Shown here: positions 6,471-10,619 of the stretch, in pieces
Numbering within the stretch: the first letter of the stretch is position 1
Layout: each line of letters opens with the position of its first letter
Assembly: GCA_009925045.1 (NCBI GenBank)
Contig: RFQK01000034.1
Location: 1-10,619, forward strand
Direction: 5' to 3'
DNA length: 10,619 bases
DNA from: Methylococcaceae bacterium
GTDB lineage: Bacteria; Pseudomonadota; Gammaproteobacteria; Methylococcales; Methylomonadaceae
Notes under the pieces: generated by a model
Told to the model about the DNA's origin: nothing
Seen by the model: only the letters and a program-made list of their open reading frames with translations
Database searches by the model: none
Program-made: the position numbers and the translations under genes

Positions 6471-6827
6471 TTATTTATCAATTAACACTTTGTCGTCAAT
6501 CACCAATTTTGAGACGCCACCAATGGCTAATTTCAACGTGCATGCAGCATGTTTAAAATTAGAATCTGATTCACCATCCCATTCCATCGTGACATAGGTA
6601 TTCTTATCCGTATCGGTTTTAGATGGGAAGTAAACCTGTGTACCGGTATGGTTCAAAATCAACTTAGGGCATTTCTGGTTGGCCATTTCTTGCATGGCAA
6701 CCAAAGTACGAATTTGCGAAGCAGCTTCTCGGTCTTCATTGCTTTGCTGTTTACTCATACCCACCATGATAAAGCCTACGATGATCACACCCGCGCCGGC
6801 TAACATTAATTTTTTTGCTTCACCCAT
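6471..6827 (-). CDS. Small membrane-anchored protein of unknown function
   Basis: I do not recognise this 118-residue protein. It has a short basic N-terminus, one membrane helix (about residues 8-24, LMLAGAGVIIVGFIMVGM) and a soluble domain of about 90 residues. That domain looks beta-rich after residue 55 and contains two cysteines, Cys53 and Cys96, which could form a disulfide if it faces the periplasm. The ATG at 6827 is preferred because GAGGAGA stands just upstream; starts further 5' lack this. It is isolated by 95 bases from the SnoaL-like gene and by a hairpin-rich spacer from dedA, so it is probably its own transcript. The pattern resembles a minor-pilin-like or anchored lipoprotein-like layout but without a prepilin motif. 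Confidence 0.75.
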   Translation of the reverse strand: MGEAKKLMLAGAGVIIVGFIMVGMSKQQSNEDREAASQIRTLVAMQEMANQKCPKLILNHTGTQVYFPSKTDTDKNTYVTMEWDGESDSNFKHAACTLKLAIGGVSKLVIDDKVLIDK

Positions 6828-6922
6828 TGTTGCTCTCCTCTGTGTTGTCATTATTATCGGATGATCCCAGTGTTCATAGCACCCGGATTCTATGCGACAT
6901 GATCAATCCCGGCAAAAGCAGA

Positions 6923-7330
6923 TTATTGTGGATCTACTTGCTCTATCCAGTCGCCAAGATTGTAGTAATTCGTTACGCGAGCGACTTTGCCATCACGAAT
7001 ATCAAAAAATGCCCCAGCAGGTAAACGGTAAGTTTGACCATTTGCTTCTGGCAAGCCTTCATCTGTACTTAAATACTCACCTAATACCACAAACTCGGCC
7101 GCTGCACGGGTACCGTCTTGATTAGCCATGACGACAATATTTTCCAATTGCTCACGATAGTGGCGATTCATTTTTTGCATGAATTGGGTAAATGCTTCTT
7201 TACCCTGCTCGCGGTCACCCTGATTGATGTCATGAACCACGTCGTCGGTTAACAGACTTAGAAAAGTGTCCATATCTCCGTTATTAAACGCTTGGTAATA
7301 CTTTTCAATCAATTGTTTGGCTTGTTGCAT
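6923..7330 (-). CDS. SnoaL-like / NTF2-fold protein (ketosteroid isomerase-related)
   Basis: The 135-residue product has the NTF2-like cone fold pattern of the SnoaL family. It begins with the helix AKQLIEKYYQAFNNGDMDTFLSLL, then TDDVVHDINQGDREQGKEAF and HYREQLENIVVM. The last strands read AGAFFDIRDGKVARVTNYYNLGDWI. Proteins of this fold include isomerases, hydrolases and binding proteins, so no reaction can be assigned. Asp and His residues in VVHDIN sit where a ligand pocket would be. The ATG at 7330 opens the first helix correctly, but no ribosome binding site precedes it. It is separated by 64 bases from cobO upstream, and I saw no clear promoter. Confidence 0.85.
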   Translation of the reverse strand: MQQAKQLIEKYYQAFNNGDMDTFLSLLTDDVVHDINQGDREQGKEAFTQFMQKMNRHYREQLENIVVMANQDGTRAAAEFVVLGEYLSTDEGLPEANGQTYRLPAGAFFDIRDGKVARVTNYYNLGDWIEQVDPQ

Positions 7331-7394
7331 AGTGTATTGTGATTCAAGTTAAAAGAAGCTTAATTTTGCCAGAAAACAGGCATTTTTTCAGCTC

Positions 7395-7931
7395 TTAAAA
7401 TTCCACACCCTGTTCAGCTTTAATACCCTTTTGAAAAGCGTGTTTGTGCATAGTCATTTCGGTCACCGTATCGGCGATTTCAATAAGCTCCGCAGCCGCA
7501 TTGCGGCCCGTCAGGACTATATGCATCCATGCCGGTTTTTCAGCGAGAATAAAATCCGCAATTTCCTGCCCAGTAATCCATTGGTAACTGCTGCAATAAT
7601 TAATTTCGTCCAGGACAATCAAGTCATATTCCGCTGAGCGGATTTTTTCCTGACATAAAGCCCAAATTTCACGTGAGGTTTTGATATCTTGCTCAGGATT
7701 TTTGGTATCCCAAGTAAAGCCATCCCCTAAGGCATGCCATTCAATGTTCTCAAATCTTTGAGCCGCTTTCTGTTCACCAGTTTGCCATTGTCCCTTAATA
7801 AACTGAATGACACAGACACGCATACCCCAGCCAGCCGCTCTGAACACCATACCAAAAGCACTGGATGATTTACCTTTGCCTTCACCAGTATGAACCAATA
7901 CCAGACCGTGTCTTTTATCACGCGATTTCAT
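7395..7931 (-). CDS. cobO: Cob(I)yrinic acid a,c-diamide adenosyltransferase
   Basis: This 178-residue enzyme belongs to the CobO/BtuR/CobA class, which transfers the adenosyl group of ATP to Co(I) corrinoids in coenzyme B12 synthesis or salvage. The P-loop TGEGKGKSS (residues 15-23), VIQFIKG, the GFTWDT motif, the LIVLDEINYC strand and the ending KHAFQKGIKAEQGVEF are all present. The N-terminus is short: only about eight residues precede the core, whereas E. coli BtuR has a longer helical arm that helps cover the corrinoid. The ATG at 7931 lies 11 bases after the SemiSWEET stop codon, with AGGA just upstream. No other B12 gene is in the window, and its place behind ftsK and a sugar transporter is unusual. 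Confidence 0.94.
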   Translation of the reverse strand: MKSRDKRHGLVLVHTGEGKGKSSSAFGMVFRAAGWGMRVCVIQFIKGQWQTGEQKAAQRFENIEWHALGDGFTWDTKNPEQDIKTSREIWALCQEKIRSAEYDLIVLDEINYCSSYQWITGQEIADFILAEKPAWMHIVLTGRNAAAELIEIADTVTEMTMHKHAFQKGIKAEQGVEF

Positions 7932-7942
7932 GCTTTCCTATG

Positions 7943-8218
7943 TCAATTAGGGTTTTTGAAGCTGTTATAAATTTTGAATCCCAGTATGACGGCTGCCAGA
8001 AGAAACGTCACCGCATTGGCGACAATAATGGCATAGTTATCAATATAGAGTCCGTATATTAACCACATCAGCACCCCTGCTGTGAACATAGCATACATAC
8101 CAAATGACAAAGACTCGGTATCTCGGGTTTTTATGGTTTTGATGGCCTGAGGCAAAAATGACAAAGTAGTCAGACTGGCCGCCACATAACCAATCCATTC
8201 AAAAGAAAAATCCATCAT
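7943..8218 (-). CDS. SemiSWEET family small sugar transporter (PQ-loop)
   Basis: The 91-residue product has three membrane helices and the SemiSWEET/MtN3 signature: a PQ motif in [24 protein letters not shown] (Pro23, Gln24), a second helix with [10 protein letters not shown], and a third with [18 protein letters not shown]. SemiSWEETs form dimers that move sugars such as sucrose or glucose across the inner membrane; the substrate here is unknown. The first ATG overlaps the ftsK stop codon (ATGA, four bases) with no clear ribosome binding site, pointing to translational coupling with the ftsK reading frame. A second ATG follows at once. Confidence 0.9.
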   Translation of the reverse strand: MMDFSFEWIGYVAASLTTLSFLPQAIKTIKTRDTESLSFGMYAMFTAGVLMWLIYGLYIDNYAIIVANAVTFLLAAVILGFKIYNSFKNPN

Positions 8219-10385
8219 CTCGGCGGGGGTGGCGCTAGTACTTCACGCGTTCCATTGGATTCTGGAGAACTCACCACCCCAGCATTCTCCATTTCTTCAA
8301 TTATACGAGCCGCACGGTTATAGCCAATTTTAAAACGTCTTTGCACACTGGAAATCGAGGCTTTGCGGGAATCAGTCACAAAAGCGACTGCCTCGTCATA
8401 AAGACTATCCGATTCTGCATCATCCAGATCACCATTAGCGATTTCACCAGTATCACTTCGCTCACGTGTAATATCGTCAAGATAATTGGTAGGACCGGTT
8501 TTTTTAAGAAACTCGACCACACGATGAACTTCTTGATCACTCACAAACGCGCCGTGAGCCCGTTGGGCAATACTGGTACCCGAGGGTAAGAACAGCATAT
8601 CACCGTTACCTAATAAGTTTTCAGCCCCGCCTTGATCAATAATTGTTCTGGAATCAATTCGCGACGAAACTTGAAATGCATCACAATCACGATACTTGGC
8701 ATGGTCGTTAAAGTCGGATAGTCCTCTAGGGGAATTGGAGACTCGGGACGAAATAAGGGATCACGCATCGGTGAGCCTTTTTTCTCAGCCTCGGCAACCT
8801 CATGGTTATAACCGGCTAAATTTCGGACACCAATTTTAGACATCAGTTTATAACGACGTTCCATTTCGGCCACTGCCCAACGCAACGCATTCTGAGCATC
8901 CTTCATGTCGGTAACAACCGGCGTCAACAAATGTGGAATGCCTTCATAAACCGACAATTCCAGCATTTTAGGATCTATCATGATCAGACGCACATCTTCA
9001 GGTTTAGCCTTATAAAGCAAACTTAAAATCATGGTATTGATTGCCACCGACTTACCTGAACCAGTCGTACCAGCGACCAAGGCATGAGGCATTTTACCCA
9101 GATCAGCAACAACGGGAACCCCAGATATGTCCTTACCCATCGCAATACTGAGTTTAGATTTGGCTGTATCAAAATCACTCGAAGCCAAGAGATCACGTAA
9201 AGACACCATTTCGCGTTCTTGATTGGGAATTTCGAGACCTATAACCGACTTACCTTGTATGACTTCAACAATCCTGACGCTAGTAACAGAAAGGCCTCGG
9301 GCTAAATCTTTGGACAAACCGCTGATACGACTAACTTTAACACCAGCAGCCGGTCTTAATTCAAAACGGGTAATCACTGGACCCGGTAAGACAGCTTCGA
9401 CTTCAGCTGAGATGCCGTAATCCTGTAAAACATCCTCGACACGTCGGGACAAGTCCTCTAAATCACTGGGCGAATAGCGTTTGACCTTGATTTCACGCTT
9501 ATCCAGTAAATTAAGAGTCGGCAAAGCATTCAAATATTGATCTTCATCCAGTAAATCAACCGCCTTACCGGACGCTCTCCGCTCAGGTTTAAAGGCTACC
9601 ACCGTCGCCTCTTCAACTGACTCAAGCGAATCAAGCGTATTTACAATTTGTAATTTGGTTTTTTTAACTGGGGTCTCTGGCTTGGATTCAGCAGGCACTG
9701 CACGCTTTTTGACAGCCGACTGATTGGTAACTGGTTTACTGGATTCTGTTGGATCGGCACTTTGGTAACGTGAAGCCTTATGCGCCGCATCGGCTCCCTT
9801 AAAAATCGAAAATAAAGCCAGCGTCAGTTTGCCAACAGTGTCCATAGCCGCCAACCATGACAAACCCGTCATTAAGGTTATACCAGCCATAAACAATAGT
9901 TGTAACAACAAGGTGGAACCAGAATTACCCAGCAAATGAACCAAATGCTCGCCTATTTCTCGTCCTATGATACCGCCAGGACTTTCAGGCAAATCGAATT
10001 TGTTGCGTAAAAAATGAAAATGCAGAAAAAAAATAGCCGATCCTGACACCACGGTCGCAACAAAACCCAAAATCCTAAACATCGCCTGCCAACGACCAAT
10101 TACTTGGCCCTCAGGTACAAATAAAAGGTAGCCATACCAAAGCAAGACCAAGGGTATCAGATAAGACATTAAGCCAAAGAAGCTTAAAATAAAATCAGAA
10201 ACCCAGGCACCTAATACACCACAAGCATTGTGAATTGATTGATATGAGGTGCCATGACTCCAGCCTGGGTCATTGGAATTAAATGTAAACAAAGCAATAA
10301 GAAAAAATAATGCCAAACTAGCCAAGGCCAGAAAGGCGATTTCTCGAAAACCCCGTGCGGCTTTTTTGTCCACAACAGCAACCAT
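8215..10385 (-). pseudogene. ftsK: DNA translocase FtsK, disrupted by internal deletion and frameshift
   Basis: FtsK couples division to chromosome segregation at the septum. The N-terminal membrane domain has about four helices within residues 15-180, including NSNDPGW. A basic, Pro/Ser-rich linker follows to about 270, and then the motor begins. Walker A, GTTGSGKS, is at 439-446. After PSIVIV (residue 568, at 8684-8682) the frame continues only as 23 unrelated residues and stops at 8610. One frame over, FtsK resumes at 8679 as [20 protein letters not shown] and runs 154 codons through the C-terminal winged-helix gamma domain to the stop at 8215. About 57 residues are missing compared with the family, including Walker B and the following ATQRPS region. 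The chosen ATG has GAGAG eight bases upstream; a TTG at 10400 is an alternative. Only the membrane domain could still work. Confidence 0.9.
8677..8684 (-). other. Deletion junction in ftsK
   Basis: The valine codon ending PSIVIV (8684-8682) is followed by only two bases, AT (8681-8680), before the alanine codon GCA of AFQVSS (8679-8677). The family normally has about 57 codons here (171 bases), so about 169 bases are absent, which shifts the frame. The AT could belong to either side, so at most a trivial microhomology is present. Confidence 0.8.
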
Positions 10386-10416
10386 CCAAAATGCTCTCAA
10401 TTAGGCTAAAAAGATG

Positions 10417-10422
10417 ATTATA
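10417..10422 (-). promoter_or_regulatory. Candidate -10 box for ftsK
   Basis: On the minus strand this reads TATAAT, an exact -10 consensus, 31 bases before the ftsK ATG. I found no good -35 at 16-18 bases upstream (the best is TGCTAT), so an activator or an extended element may be needed. Confidence 0.35.
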
Positions 10423-10479
10423 GTTGATTGAAATTGCAAATAGCAGGCAATCACACAAAATAGCCCAGCTTTTACGGGT

Positions 10480-10507
10480 TTTATCACCCTTAGTTTGTTC
10501 GTATAAT
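10480..10507 (+). promoter_or_regulatory. Candidate promoter of trxB
   Basis: A consensus TATAAT stands at 10502-10507, preceded by a weak -35, TTTATC at 10480-10485, with a 16-base spacer. The predicted start point lies about 30 bases before the trxB ATG. It faces away from the ftsK promoter across a spacer of about 160 bases. Confidence 0.45.
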
Positions 10508-10544
10508 TCAAAACTATCAAATAGACAACTTGGAGTAATCACGC

Positions 10545-10619
10545 ATGTCGGCAAGCAAACATTGCAAACTATTAATTTTAGGTTCCGGACCTGCAGGCTA
10601 TACCGCTGCAGTGTATGCA
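10545..10619 (+). CDS. trxB: Thioredoxin reductase, N-terminal fragment (runs off right edge)
   Basis: Only the first 25 codons are present. After a short polar start they read CKLLILGSGPAGYTAAVYA, the FAD-binding GxGxxG dinucleotide fold that opens bacterial thioredoxin reductase. The enzyme uses NADPH to reduce thioredoxin in the cytoplasm. GGAG lies nine bases before the ATG. The divergent ftsK neighbour supports the call, since trxB and ftsK are close in E. coli and many relatives. Other flavoprotein disulfide reductases share the motif, but GSGPAGYTAAVYA is typical of TrxB. Confidence 0.88.
   Translation, partial: MSASKHCKLLILGSGPAGYTAAVYA

Noticed and set aside
7365..7388. Stem TGCC/GGCA followed by six T on the plus strand, terminator-like
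   Set aside because: The stem is only four base pairs and the T-run is on the strand with no gene to terminate; on the minus strand, where cobO ends, there is no T-run.
8215..8598. Separate small gene starting [16 protein letters not shown]
   Set aside because: It is the FtsK C-terminal part; FtsK sequence continues upstream in the same frame to 8679, so the internal ATG is not a gene start.
10318..10554. Minus-strand open frame of 78 codons across the ftsK-trxB spacer
   Set aside because: It spans both divergent promoters, overlaps ftsK in another frame and shows no protein features.
1..10619. CRISPR array, tRNA, transposase or phage genes
   Set aside because: No regularly spaced repeats, cloverleaf-type sequence or transposase/integrase motifs were seen on either strand.

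Overview
The window looks like chromosomal housekeeping DNA from a gammaproteobacterium of moderate GC content. HflD, the FtsK/TrxB pairing, TIGR02647 and the AI-2E/PerM-DedA pair all fit Gammaproteobacteria. A methanotroph-like (Methylococcales) source is possible but is only an impression. I found no rRNA, tRNA, CRISPR array, insertion sequence or phage module, and no stretch over 300 bases lacks a gene.

Layout. (1) Positions 1-1922, minus strand: a copper-handling pair, copZ-like chaperone then copA-type P1B ATPase. The ATPase reading frame switches without a stop, near 225-245, into what reads as the C-terminal part of the flagellar hook-filament junction protein FlgL, and leaves the window at its left edge. 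(2) Positions 1923-2071: a compact divergent promoter region with a 6+2+6 palindrome. (3) Positions 2072-4341, plus strand: a tight operon of exported rhodanese, hflD, mutM and a DUF6164 membrane protein. (4) Positions 4322-6308, minus strand: dedA, an AI-2E/PerM-type transporter and a TIGR02647 protein, overlapping the previous operon tail to tail. (5) Positions 6309-6470: a short spacer packed with perfect inverted repeats. (6) Positions 6471-7330, minus strand: a small membrane-anchored unknown and a SnoaL-like protein. (7) Positions 7395-10385, minus strand: ftsK, a SemiSWEET sugar transporter and cobO. (8) Positions 10386-10544: a divergent promoter region, followed by the first 25 codons of trxB on the plus strand.

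Two genes are structurally abnormal. copA lacks most of its nucleotide-binding domain, its hinge and its last two membrane helices, because its frame runs into FlgL-like sequence. ftsK has lost about 57 codons spanning Walker B, with a frameshift, although intact sequence lies on both sides. Each could be a true rearrangement or an assembly error; the sequence alone cannot decide. Two such events within 10 kb make an assembly problem a serious possibility. I saw no convincing new multi-gene system. The most unusual non-coding signal is the cluster of inverted repeats at 6319-6443.
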